DNA of 64,000 nt, taken from the NCBI GenBank assembly GCA_024305745.1, contig JAHRBS010000001.1, positions 496,001 to 560,000 of the forward strand, read 5' to 3'. The notes beneath the pieces were generated by a model. It was not told the DNA's origin. It made no database searches and saw only the letters and a list, made by a program, of their open reading frames with translations. This stretch comes from Polyporus tsugae. Lineage: Eukaryota > Basidiomycota > Agaricomycetes > Polyporales > Polyporaceae. This document shows, piece after piece, positions 50,011-61,589 of this stretch; position 1 is the stretch's first letter; each line of letters starts with the position of its first letter. A program made the translations under genes and the position numbers.

Positions 50011-50104
50011 AGGTGGTCTCGGACCCGTCCATCCTCACTTGCACTCCATCTTTTTCGATGCGAGGGTGTGGTACAATTGAATATGGACGGATACGAGACC
50101 ACCT
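50011..50104. repeat. second fold-back, 34-nt arms
   Basis: Arms 50011-50044 and 50071-50104 match in reverse complement at 28 of 34 positions (shared AGGTGGTCTCG and CCGTCCAT) around a 26-nt loop. It lies about 370 nt from the first fold-back in a region without a convincing gene. Confidence 0.75.
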
Positions 50105-51230
50105 CAACGCGACAGCTCCGTGTCTTGATGCATTTCTCTGTGAAAAAGAAGGGGAGGGACAGGTTTCGACAACACCTCCTGACGAGGGAAAAGCCAACAA
50201 AATTTCTCCATATCAAAAACTACCCCGCACGCGATCAAACGCTGCCACCTTTGCAGTGGATGGGGACTGCGAGTCTGTGCAACGGCTAATCGTTGTGCTC
50301 TGGAGTCTGCGCAACGTGCCCGACTGTCACAAAGTTTCAGTCTTTGCTTCTGCCTGCCTCGCTTGCGAAGTTATTCCAAATGCTCCCGCTCTCAGGTGAC
50401 TCTCCTCAGGAACGACACGCCTGTTACGAGCCTCGTCAGTGCCTCGTCGGACGCGACGATCAGCTCGTTATTACTCTCCCGACAACCTCGAATGCGGGAG
50501 GCGTCTCGCGGAGATCGCCAAGCGAGAAGAGAGCGTGCTCAATCAGTCTCGTGCTGACCACAGCGGGAGCACGAGTGCTCTCGAAAGTCGCGCCAGATAG
50601 GGGCCCGAATTTGCGGAGGCGGGCCGCCCCAGGCGAGCTGTCGGTCGGCACTATTCTGGATTCTGGGGGGCCGTCGGATGGGGCAGGGACAGGAGGCACA
50701 AGCGGGAGATGCGCATCACGGGAAGATGCAAGAATGTCAAAGGTGAGATCCTGAGAGTGGGCTTGGAGAGTCGCACGGCGTCTTAGTGAGACAGGCCGGT
50801 TTGCCGAATGCTGGTATGCAAACGTCAGCCGCCAGGGAAAAGCACCCCAGATCAGTACGCGCTCTAATGGCGCCAAACCTTACTTACCGTGCGGCGTCTT
50901 ACAAAATCAATTGCTGACCCTACGCAGGCTTTTCGCCGGCCCATGCAACTTGAGCTTGCAGGTGAGTGAAGATGCGGTGGGCAGGAGTCCCGGAAGACGG
51001 TTCGCAGGGCGGGGCCGGCAGCGGGGCAGCGGGGAACCATCATGGGGAGGAGGTTAGCCGGCGGGGGAGAGGCGTCAGTTGCTGTGATCGGTTGTGCGTC
51101 CCAACATCATCGCTTGGCGAAGCACTGCGCCGCGACGTCCGGAATTGGCAGGGAATGTCGTTCGCCAAAGTGGACTGTGGAGTTCTGCGCGGCTTCTGAT
51201 CCCGGGGCTGATGCTCAGACGACCCGGAAA
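50105..51230. other. intergenic, upstream of the sugar transporter
   Basis: Open frames on both strands carry no recognised motif. The right end is the promoter of the transporter. Confidence 0.4.
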
Positions 51231-51240
51231 ATATATATAC
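51231..51240 (+). promoter_or_regulatory. TATA box of the sugar transporter gene
   Basis: ATATATATAC lies about 150 nt upstream of the ATG at 51388 and is followed by a pyrimidine-rich leader typical of strongly expressed fungal genes. Confidence 0.55.
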
Positions 51241-51387
51241 TCAACCCCCACACCTTCCTCCTCGTCCTACCCTTCTTCCGCCGTCCTCAGTTCTCGGACG
51301 AGCACAGTTGAGACCGGAGCCTCCCTCTCTTCGCTCTCTCCCTTGACGAAGACGCGCCGACCTCCCCCTCCCTGCCTATCTTCCATC

Positions 51388-53481
51388 ATGTCCGCCGAGA
51401 ACGAGAAAGCCTCGATAAAGCAGGCGGCCTCCGAGTACGACAAGGAGGTCACGCACATCGACAACACCGCGGCTAACGTGAAGCTCGCGAACCCGCTCGC
51501 TGGTATTCCCCATGAGCAGCTCATGGCGGACGCGGCGAAGTTCGCCAAGGACCACAACCTTGGTCACCTTGAGGAGGAGTTCAAGAAGGGTGCCCTTGTA
51601 GCTCAGGATCCGACACTCTTCGAGTCGCTTCCCCTCCTCACTGAGGAGGACAAGGCCGTCCTTCGCCGCGAGCTTACCCACCGTTGGGACCAGCCTCTCC
51701 AGCTCTACTACCTGGTCATTCTCTGCTCGCTTTCTGCCGCCGTGCAGGGTGTAAGTGTCCAACAAACTCTACCCACTATTATCGAGAGGTCTTACAGGCA
51801 TTTTGACAGATGGATGAGTCCGTCATCAACGGCGCGAACTTGTTCTTCCCAGCCCAGATCGGCATCCCCCAGGACCAGAGCGCGAACCAGTGGTTGCTCG
51901 GCCTCGTGAACGGTGCCCCATATGTGCGTTCCTTTTCCTTTCCCTCGGCATGCCGCGCCCAGTTATTCCTGACCCTGACATGTGCTTGCTTCAGCTTTGC
52001 TGCGGCGTTATCGGATGCTGGCTCTCGACGCCATTGAACCAGTACTTCGGACGGCGGGGAACCATCTTTATCGCCGCGTTCATTTCCTTCGTCGCTTGTT
52101 TCTGGCAAGCCTTCACAAACACGTGGTGGCACCTGTTCATCGCCCGTTTCATCCTTGGTTTCGGAATCGGCCCGAAGTCCGCGACCGTCCCGGTCTATGC
52201 CGCCGAGTGTTCTCCTCCGGCGATCCGTGGCGCTCTGGTCATGATGTGGTACGTTGGCTTGGAATTTTATGTGGGCTGAGAATGCAGACTGAGTTCGGCG
52301 CGACAGGCAAATGTGGACGGCGTTCGGTATCATGATCGGCACTGTCATGAGCTTGGCGTTCTACCATGTCAAGGATACCCAGCACATCCACGGGCTCAAC
52401 TGGCGTCTCATGCTCGGTAGTGTGAGTAGATTGCGTTGTGTTGCTCTGTTTTCAGGTCCTAAAGCGTCGTTTTCAGGCCGGTATTCCTGCCTTGATCATC
52501 ATGTCGCAGGTGTACTTCTGCCCCGAGTCTCCTCGTTGGCTCATCAAGCAGGGCCGCTACGACGCGGCATACGCGTCCATTCGTCGCTTGCGCCGCTCCT
52601 CGATCCAGGCTGCCCGTGATTTGTACTACATCCACGTCTTGCTCGAGGCCGAGACCGAGATCCAGACGGGTCGCAACTTGTTCATCGAGCTGTTCACAGT
52701 CCCCCGCAACCGCCGCGCTACCCTCGCCTCCACCGTGGTCATGTTCATGCAGCAGTTCTGCGGTGTCAACGTCATCGCGTACTACTCCTCCAACATCTTC
52801 TCGCAGGCAAGGTTCACCGATATCCAGGCGCTCATAGCGTCGTGGGGCTTCGGTATGCTTAACTGGGTGTTCGCGCTCCCCGCCGTCTACACCATCGATA
52901 CATTCGGTCGCCGCAACCTCCTCCTCGTCACGTTTCCGCTCATGGCTATCTTCCTGCTCATGACCGGGTTCGCGTTCTTCATCCCCGAGGAGGAGCGCAG
53001 CGCGCGCATCGCCGTCGTCTCCCTCGGCATCTACCTCTTCACGATGGCGTACTCGCCCGGCGAGGGCCCAGTACCGTTCACGTACTCGGCCGAGGCGTTC
53101 CCGCTGTACGTGCGCGACACAGGCATGTCGTACGCGACGTCGGTTCTCTGGTTCTTCAACTTCGTCGTCGCGTTCACGTTCCCGCGCCTGCTCACCGCGT
53201 TCAAGCCGCAGGGCGCGTTCGGCTGGTACGCGGGCTGGAACGCGATCGGGTTCGTGCTCGTCCTGCTCTTCCTGCCCGAGACCAAGGCGCTCTCGCTCGA
53301 GGAGCTCGACCAGGTCTTCTCGGTGCCGACGCACGTCCACGCCGCGTACCAGCTCAAGGCGCTCCCGCACCACATCAAAAAGCACATCTTCCGCATGAAG
53401 GTCAAGCCCCTCCCGCCGCTGTACGAGCACGAGGGCGGGATCGGCGAGAAGCACTACGCGCCCGCTGCGGGCGGCCACTGA
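51388..53481 (+). CDS. MFS sugar transporter
   Basis: Proton-coupled sugar or polyol carrier of the plasma membrane. Exons 51388-51750, 51810-51923, 51995-52248, 52307-52421, 52477-53481; 1851 nt, 616 residues. A ~110-residue hydrophilic N-terminal extension precedes the first membrane segment (LYYLVILCSLSAAVQGMDES). Sugar-porter signatures: LNQYFGRRG, PVYAAECSPPAIRG (PESPR-type motif is CPESPRWLIKQGR), QQFCGVNVIAYYSS, DTFGRRN, and the end LFLPETKALSLEEL. Twelve membrane segments are expected. The long N-terminus resembles a basidiomycete subgroup rather than yeast hexose transporters. Substrate cannot be told from sequence. Confidence 0.93.
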
Positions 53482-54332
53482 AAACACTATCTGGTGCTCC
53501 ATCCACTGCGGCTTCCCCTCGCGCGCTCGCCCCCTTCTTGGAGTTGTGGATACTATGCGCGTGCTGCTTCGCGCATTGTACGTGTGTACAGCTGGTGTAC
53601 AGGTGCATAGGTGGATGGTGGTGTGTAATACCCTGCTTGACCGTGTTGCGCTAATGTTATCGTCTGTACATCTCAAGATCGTCATGTTGATTCTCATCAT
53701 TTGTAACACACTGTATTCGTAGTAATGTCCTTTTACGACTCTTCGATGGATTGAAATTGGCCCTTTCGAGAAAATCGTCCGAGCCTGTTCCCCACGAGCT
53801 CAAGATCGATGAGGTATTCAAGGGGGGCCATCCGCTTCCTGCCGACGTTCATCGGAAAGGTGGTAATTTGGAACGAGGCAGATGTGAAGGCAGCTCGAGC
53901 TGTCTCATAGGTTGCCATCAATGGTCGAGGAGTCCGCGGCCCGGCGACGCCATCGTAGCTCCTCCAGGATATGAACATCAGAATCAAACACAACCACTTT
54001 TATGTTATCAGCGGGGCCGCATGAAGAAGTAGGCAGACAGTAGACGAATTGGATTACGTGTTGACCAGGCGGTGTGGAGTCAAAGAGCCGTTTGTCATTT
54101 ATTTTATTAAAGGGCTGACAAGCGAATGAGGGGAGCAAAGGGGCTTCATTTGTAATTGACACAGATATCCTAGAAACAAACAGGTGCACAGTTGGTGGGT
54201 AGCTGGCATCGACTGTTGGCTTGGATGTGGCCAGTGAAATATAAAAGCTATGTAGTTTGTGCATCAGAAAGATACCGACTCGAGTCAGTCGGGCTTCAAG
54301 CGAAAAACGAAGCACAGAAACAAGAGCCTAGA
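53482..54332. other. intergenic between convergent genes
   Basis: 3' flanks of the sugar transporter and of the P450. No gene seen. Confidence 0.45.
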
Positions 54333-56974
54333 TCAAGCCGCGAGGCTGACTTTGAGGACCATCTCGGGTTTCGAGCTCGCGTGGCTGGCTGACGGGTACG
54401 AGATTCCTGCAAAGTTCCAGACGAAGGGCTTGTCGGAAAGCTCGACCTTGAAACTAGAAAGGAGCATGCAGAGGACGACCTCTGAGCGGAGGAACATGTT
54501 AGATATCGATATCGGACGTCTGGCGAGTGAACGGATCAAGGCGGACGTACTCATCTCGAGCTGCGAGAACTTAAATCCGCTACGTCACAGACGGTCAGTA
54601 TCGCTTGCACACCGACTGCATTGGCATGGCATGATGACTTACATGCAAGCGCGTCCCCCGGCGAGGAACGTCATCCTAGTAGCGAACGCTCAGCTTCAGC
54701 ATAACTACGCCCTAACATACGACGTTCCCGAGCGGATACTCACAGGTTGGCATATATCCCGGGGATGTGTGCCTCCTCGACAGACCGCGGCAGCGGTTGG
54801 AGCCAACGCTCAGGCCTCCACTCCAGCGCGTCCTCGCCCCAGACTGCCTTGTTTGTGTTGCAAGCAGGAATATTTGAGATGACGGTTGTGCCCCTTGGAA
54901 TTGGGATCTCCGTCATCATCGTGCCGTCGACGCCACGGACCGGCTGGGAAAACGGGACGACCGTGTCTTTATTCGCCCTGGCATGCGATCACACAAGTTA
55001 TAATTAGTTCCTGTCCGTCTTGGCTAGAACCTGCTGTACTACTAGTACTTACCGTCTGAATGAGACGTTCGCTGGGGCGTACCTGCGAATCTGTCACGTT
55101 ACAGTCCAGATGATCGTTGAACTACAAATACGACTTACAGGCGCAAAGTCTCGCGACACACCGCGTCGAGGTACGGGAGCGCGGAAAGCTCGTCGTATGG
55201 GATTTCCATGCCGTGTTGTTCGATGGCTGCGCGGATCTCAGCACGCAATTTGTCTTGCACGTCCTGGTGCTGGCAGAGGAGGTGGAGGACACGAGACAGA
55301 GCGTTCGACGTGGTGTCAACCCCGGCAAGGGTGAATGTGCTAATGTTGAGGGAGCACCGATCAGTCATCTCAGACCTAGTACGATGACAGAGGGTGGATT
55401 CGGGGGTACAGACCACATCTGTGCGAGCAACTCGCTATCGGGAAGCCTGTCCTCGTCGGCGGCTTTCATGTTCTCCTTCACTATTGCCATTGTTAGCGTT
55501 GCGTCATTGACATCCACACGAAGCGTTACGCACGGAGGATACTCAACATGTCCTTGCCCTCCCCTACCGCCAGGAGCGTCTCCTGGTCCCCGCGTTCAAT
55601 CGCAGCCTTTTTCTCGTTGTATATGTCCAGCGACCGCTGGTGCATCACGTCGGAGATGGTCTTCATGCGCTGCACAGACTTGCTCGGCAGGCGGTCCAGC
55701 AGGAACCGGCGGAAGCGTACGGGACCCAGCTTGAGTGCAACGGGAACAAATAACATCGCCCACTGGACGTCAGTGAGTCCGGGCCTGAACAGACGATCAG
55801 TGCCACGCGCAGATGAATGGTGATGTCAGACACGTACAGGAATGATTTGATAGCCTCTGCGAAGTCGTTGTGAACTTCCTCGACCAGAGGATCAAACGAG
55901 TATCCCATCATGCCCTGTCCGACCAGCTCCAAGGCGGTGCGCCCCATCCAGGCCAAGATGTCGAGATCTTTTGGACCTTCCTTGACACGGCCCTCGATCG
56001 CTGTCCTCAGCTAAAACGCACATGCATTCTGTTAGACTGGTCTAAAGAGCAGCAGGGAAGGACACGGGTCGAGTATACCCGTACTGGGTATGGATGTATA
56101 ACTGGGCGGTACAAGGATGGGTCGAGAGGTACTCGACCCGTCAAAACCTGGGAGGTGGTTCCGAGGTGCTCGGTCCCCCCAAAGGGCATTCAGTCGCGCT
56201 TGTTGCCCATCCTTATACACGTGCCCGCACGAGGACGCACGAGGACGTCGTGCGGGTACGGATATGGGTGAGGTAAAATAGTCACGGGTACCCCCGTGTC
56301 GTCCCTAATAAGCAGAGATACCAAGAATGCAGCTCACCTTGCCAGCAATGTTGAAGAACATCGGCACCAAGCCGCGCATATGGGCAGCGGAGAACGCGGG
56401 GTTAAGAAGCTTGCGCTGCCTCCTATGCTCTGAGCCGAAGGTCGCTAGCAGGCCCGGTCCCACTAGCAAGCGAGTCGTGCTGGACGGATGCGGTCAGCTA
56501 ACGCTGCGTCCTTAGGTCATAACCGGCATCAACGCACAGGATCGTCTGGGAACCCCTATCGTAGCTCTCGTGGTCTTTGACGTGGACCGAGTGTAGGGCC
56601 TTGGGATCGTACACATGTAGCCATCTAGCCTGGAGTGCACCGCGTCATTAGCCTTTGATCGGGCGATACGAAATGTTAGCGTACCCCGAGGAGGCCATGG
56701 AACTTTGCTACTGGCCCATATGTGTTGATGTAGTTGGCGAGGAACTCTTTGTTGTTGCGAGCGAATAGCTGGGTCATGTTTCCTATAAGAGCAAGCCTGA
56801 GGTCAGACTGCTCTGCCGCCTGGTAGATGATCCGTCCTTCATACCTGAAAATAACGAGCCGGACGGGGGTCCTGGAATATTATCGACCGGTGTTCGTAGT
56901 ACATACTGGCTGACGAGACGCCATAGGAGGAGGATGACGAGGAGCGAGACGGGGATGATGAGTAGCTGTGCCAT
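54333..56974 (-). CDS. cytochrome P450 monooxygenase
   Basis: Haem-thiolate monooxygenase anchored in the ER. Exons (minus): 56974-56845, 56782-56685, 56629-56538, 56479-56338, 56010-55838, 55784-55534, 55480-55417, 55339-55139, 55082-55053, 54977-54744, 54675-54643, 54579-54551, 54481-54333; 1626 nt, 541 residues. N-terminal anchor LLIIPVSLLVILLLWRLV, hinge IPGPPSG, helix C region EHRRQRKLLNPAFS, I-helix AGVDTTS, K-helix ETLRL, PERW region RPERW, and haem loop FLAGGRACIG with its Cys split from Gly by an intron. All catalytic signatures are intact. The CYP family cannot be assigned by eye. Intron 4 (56337-56011, 327 nt) is enlarged by a MITE-like element. Confidence 0.94.
56055..56305. mobile_element. 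MITE-like element inside P450 intron 4
   Basis: The ends are imperfect inverted repeats: GGGAAGGACACGGG...TACCCGT on the left and, in reverse complement, GGGACGACACGGGGGTACCCGTG on the right. Inside are further hairpins (GGGTCGAG/CTCGACCC around 56120; CGCACGACG-type repeats near 56235). About 250 nt, non-coding, AT-poor. No certain target-site duplication was identified. Confidence 0.55.
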
Positions 56975-57563
56975 GTTGAAGACCCAGCAATGTTGGGGGA
57001 GACTGTTCAATATGAGGAGGAAAGATTTAGGTGGGTGAACATTAACAAACATAACCCACACTGCGTACCGAGCTCGAGTGAGCTTATACGAGGCAAATCC
57101 GCTGCGGCCGAGTGTCTACGCATCGCAGAAGTTGAGGTTCGCCGTGGATGTCGTTGCGATGGCAGATGAGTGCGTGGCAGAGCGGCGAACGGCAGCCTCT
57201 GGCAGACAACTTGAGGAAGCCTCTGCTAGTCTGAGAACTGTGGGAGATGATTGAATGAGACTCAATGAGAGGGGGTGACGATGTCGGGCGGCATCCTCAT
57301 CCCAGCGCCCGCCTTTGGCCGTTCCATTCAAAAGTCCTAAGTACTTAAGACATAGGCTGATTAGCCTGACCCCCAGGCCTCGGTTAACGGTACAGGGCCG
57401 CAGGGCGATTCAGTTTGTGTTAGGGAAATAGGAAGATTACCAGATCAACTTTAAATCCGCACAACGTTCTTACACAAGGCACTCATACATATGATCAATG
57501 CATACTTATTACTTACTTAAGAAGTCAATAGCTATAGGCGCCTTGGGATGGTGGAGAGTTCGG
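56975..57563. other. P450 promoter region
   Basis: Upstream of the P450 ATG on the minus strand and 3' of the small minus-strand frame ending at 57564. No further gene is seen. Confidence 0.4.
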
Positions 57564-57821
57564 TCAGGCGGCGGGAAGAGACGTCTCTTGCACCTTGACC
57601 ACAACCTGCCCCGCTGTGTTCGACCCTGATGCTGGTTGTCTAGATATCCGCTCTGCTCCGTTTTGTACGACGAACGCTTGTATAACTAGAATCTCTTCGC
57701 CGGACTCCCCAGACACCACGGTCATTCTGGAAATCCACGAGCCCACGGCCTGGAAACCTTGAGGCAAGTCCACTCGCACCGTCGACATGATACCCCAACC
57801 ACCCGCTGACGTCCGGACCAT
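57564..57821 (-). CDS. hypothetical 85-residue protein
   Basis: Single open frame from ATG 57821 to TGA 57564 with normal amino-acid composition and a beta-strand-like pattern (MTVVSGESGEEILVIQAFVV, GQVVVKVQE). It would share a ~140-nt divergent promoter with the WD40 gene. No family recognised; a spliced longer gene or chance frame is possible. Confidence 0.35.
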   Translation of the reverse strand: MVRTSAGGWGIMSTVRVDLPQGFQAVGSWISRMTVVSGESGEEILVIQAFVVQNGAERISRQPASGSNTAGQVVVKVQETSLPAA

Positions 57822-57962
57822 TGCCTGCGCTGCGCTTTGCTGCCTCGTCCACGCTCACGTTTACGACACGTTCCCGCCGCCGTCGCGATGCGCACGAAAT
57901 CCGTAGTGAGCCCCATACGTGCCATTACCCTGCGCAGACACTACGAATCGCCGCCGCCGACC

Positions 57963-60176
57963 ATGACACAGACAACGACTCTCCAGTACGAGGCCCCATG
58001 TGAGTGCATATCGTCCCCAGATCTAGGGCAGCGACGTCAACTCATCTCTGGATGACCCGTCCATTTCCCTTTCCCGGCACGATCTTCGTCTCTACGCGCA
58101 ACTCTTCCACCCCGTCCCTCTACCTGCCGCACCACCATCCACACCCTTTCCAATCCCCGGGTTCCCTTCCGACCGCACAGGGCCCGTGTACGCCCTCGAC
58201 TGGTGCAAATCTGCCGCGCCGGGCCAGCAGATGCGCCCCCGCTCCGCCTTCAGGCTCGGCATCGCATCCCTCACCCCGGACTACCGGAACCGGCTCGCGA
58301 TCGTCGGCCTGCAGGACGAGCGCGTGCTCGTCGAGGACGACGTCGACTACGCGGACTACCCCGACTTCGTCACCCTCGTCGAGGCGCAGCACGGCTACCC
58401 CGCGACGCGCCTCCAGTGGCAGCCTGCCACCGCGAACAGCTTCGCGTGGAGCCAGAAGGCGGGTGTGGCCGAGCTGCTTGCGACGACGGGTGATGCCCTT
58501 CGGGTATGGGAGTACGCGAGTGATGGGCCTGCGGGTGGGGGTGGTGTGGGCGGCGGGTACGTGGGGAGGCAGTCGGGCGGAGGTGGGCATAGGCTGACCT
58601 TGAAGACTGCGCTGTCTGGGGTGAGTGCTTTGGTTATTTCTTTGGTAGGGTTGGATGTTCTACATGCATGCGAGACCACAGAGATCGGCGGCTCAGCTAC
58701 TGCTGCTAAGGCGAACTTGAGCTGTTATACTGATGCGTATATGGGCATGCTACTCGCACAGTTTATTTTTGGGACATTTTACGCGTTCTGACTCGTGGAC
58801 CCCCGCTGATCGTTGCGTGGATCCACCAGCATGTCCTGGCCCGGAGCTGGGTTGGTTTGAATCCTGAATAAGCGTGACAGTTCGCCTCAGGCTCTAAGGC
58901 AAATCTGCCTTAGAAGTTGAGGTGTTGTGGCTGCTTACTTAGAACCTGCGGTGTCGTTCAGGAGCGGGTACTTGTTCATATCGTCGTTTGAGCGCACGTC
59001 ACTGTCCACCAGGATTGGAGAAGTCTTGGTGGTGGCTTCGGAGTCACATGAACTCACTAATTTTTTGAAGTATCTCTCCCTGTTTAGACAAGTCCGGAAG
59101 GTGTTTAGTAGCCTCGAGGCCCGCTTCATGCGTTAGACGACCCGAATGCACTTTCTCGTCCGGAACCGGGGAAACTTGTGTACCCTGCGATATCTGAGAT
59201 CTCGCGATCTTTCATATCATCCTCGCGGGCTTTGTGTTCGTAAATCGTGGCGTCGCAGCGTTCTGACTGTTTTCTCGTTCCAGCAAAGTAAAGTCCAAAA
59301 CAACAACACCGGCGCACCACTGACAAGCTTCTCATGGAACGAAAAGTCCCCGAGCCTCATCGTCACATCCTCCATCGACACGACATGCACGGTCTGGAAC
59401 ATCGACACGTCGACCGCGATCACCCAGCTCATCGCCCACGATCGTGAGGTCTACGACGTCGCATGGCTTCCGGGCTCCACAGATATTTTCGTGTCTGTCG
59501 GTGCCGATGGCTCCCTTCGCGCATTCGATCTGCGAAGCCTCGAGCACTCCACCATCCTCTACGAGACCCCCGCACCTAAAAATGTCCCTCCCCCACCCAC
59601 ATCGCCGTCGTCGTCAGCACGCCCGCCCACTTCGCCGCTCCTTCGAATCGCGTTCAACCCCGCAGACTCGAACTACATGTCGACCTTCCACATGGACGGG
59701 TCGGACATCCAAATCCTGGACATGCGAAGTCCGGGGCAGCCCGTTATGGAGCTGCGGGGACACCGGGCGCAGGTCAACGGGCTCGGCTGGAGCTCGTCCG
59801 ACTCGCAGCTCCTCGGGACAGTCGGTGCGTACACCCCCGCCTCGTCAACTGTGTCCATCTCACCCACGTTCACGTTCACGCACGGCGCACAGGGGACGAC
59901 TGCCAACTCCTCCTGTGGGACCTCGCGGGGCACACGCAGACCGCCGCGGCGTCGCCACGGAACGCGTCGACGGGGCTGAGCTCGTCGCCGCGGCCGGACG
60001 CGAAGAAGCGGGTGGTGAGCGACCCGGTGATGGCGTACACGGGGGCGAGCGAGATCGCGAACATGGCGTGGTCGCCGCAGATCGCGGGGATGCAGATGAA
60101 CACGGGCCACTCGACCGCGCCGGGCGAGTGGGTCGCGATCGCGATGGGCAAGTCGATCAAGGCGCTCAAGGTGTGA
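57963..60176 (+). CDS. WD40-repeat protein, WDR68/DCAF7 (AN11) type
   Basis: Conserved WD40 scaffold that binds kinases and the DDB1-CUL4 ubiquitin ligase in animals. Exons 57963-57999, 58181-58620, 59284-59824, 59893-60176; 1302 nt, 433 residues. Start MTQTTTLQYEAPWPVYALDWC; repeats with TSFSWNEKSPSLIVTSSIDTTCTVWNIDT, LIAHDREVYDVAWLPGSTDIFVSVGADGSLRAFDLR, LRIAFNPADSNYMSTFHMDG, LLLWDL and the end ANMAWSPQ...WVAIAMGKSIKALKV match the WDR68 order of blades. Introns are 181, 663 and 68 nt; the 663-nt one is unusually long for this window. Confidence 0.9.
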
Positions 60177-61589
60177 CGCGGACGGCCTGAGGGCGACCGG
60201 TCCGGGTGAGGCTTCAAAGCTTCAGGCTCAAGGAGTGGAGTCGCAGCCCGTACATGGGCAGCAGCTGTGTTGTACCACTATTGCTGAACGGGAGGGTAGA
60301 GCGCTAGAACTTGAAGAGGGGGAGGGGGCTGGCGATCGCGAGCAGTCATGTTTGCGCTGGCGCTGCTGCATGCCACGCCGCCCTACATACCTATGGTGTG
60401 TCGTGGAATGCTCGGACGCTCGATGTTCGGACCCGGGCTCGGATTTGGAACTCGATTAGTATTGCTACGTCCTGGATACATCGATTCTAGTTCGGTCGTC
60501 TCTGCCGCAGCGTCAGGGTGGACGTTAGGTGGGCCAGGGAAGTGGGGGGTGGAGGGCCGAGTGCAAAAGTTCCGGAAGTCTGTCTGCAGGCTGCAGCGCT
60601 GTGTCGTATCTACCATTCCCCGGTTCGGTTCTGAGGTTGGGTAGCGTTTGTGAGTGAAGCTGATAAGGACTGGATAAGGATGGGAAGTATCGCTTTGCGG
60701 CTGCGCCGCCCTTGTGCAACCGTAGATATCGTGCCCCATATGTTCGCTTTGACCGATAAGTATCTACACCTTGGTCCTTTTCACATGCATGTAATGATGC
60801 ACGGCGTTTGAATCGCTAATCGCCATGCACTTGTCGCGATCGGACTGTCAGTACTGTAACATCCAACTCAAGTACATCTACTTTCTGGGCCGTCGTTCAT
60901 CACCTCGGTACGTATGATCGGAATGTGCTGTACTGAAGTAGGATGGTTACCTGACATGGTACATAAGGGGATGGGACTTGATTCAAAATATGTGACCAGG
61001 GTGGTTGATGTATAGTGGACGAGTACATAGGCGGTCGTCACTTTGCTTGATACGACACGTCGAGGCACAGACGCGACATCTACATCACAACATGGACTGT
61101 AGATAAGGTGAGGCCCTTGGCGGTCTGAAACAGCTGGAAGATGGGGAGTACGGGGGCGGCGCATGCGCCCGAACGTCGTGAGTTGCGAAGCTCCGGGTGG
61201 TGGCGCGGGAAGGGCGCGACGACTGGTTGTCTGCCTGGCCATCCGTGGGTTCAGCTATCCAACGAGAAGATCCGTATTGAAGGCTGTTCATGGTCTCCGT
61301 CTGGTCTCCATCGGGCTTATCTGGGCCGAGAGGACGATTGGGCCTCCGCGCCAGGCACGACACACGCCCGGACTGAGCATTGGAAGATTTGATGGACCGC
61401 GTGGTGTGGGCCCCAGGGCTTCCCGCGAGATCATGGACTGGAGGTATATCAGCCGCCCTCGGACAGTTCGAGTGATCTGCAGCACTCGCGTGCCCCGCCC
61501 CGCCGCCGCTCCCGCTCAGAGCTCTTCGCCTCTCCTCCTCTCCCTCTCTAGCTCCAGAAGGAAACATAGGAACGCGACCCCCGCCCACG
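60177..61589. other. intergenic, upstream of the nucleoside transporter
   Basis: A TATA-like GGTATATCAG lies about 145 nt before the ATG at 61590. No gene is supported. Confidence 0.4.

Noticed and set aside
49408..50289. 293-residue plus-strand open frame
   Set aside because: It runs straight through both fold-back repeats, is rich in Arg and Pro as expected of chance frames in GC-rich DNA, and shows no domain or splice structure.
52459..53709. 416-residue minus-strand open frame
   Set aside because: Antisense shadow of the MFS transporter's GC-rich last exon; its charged repetitive composition mirrors codon bias on the other strand.
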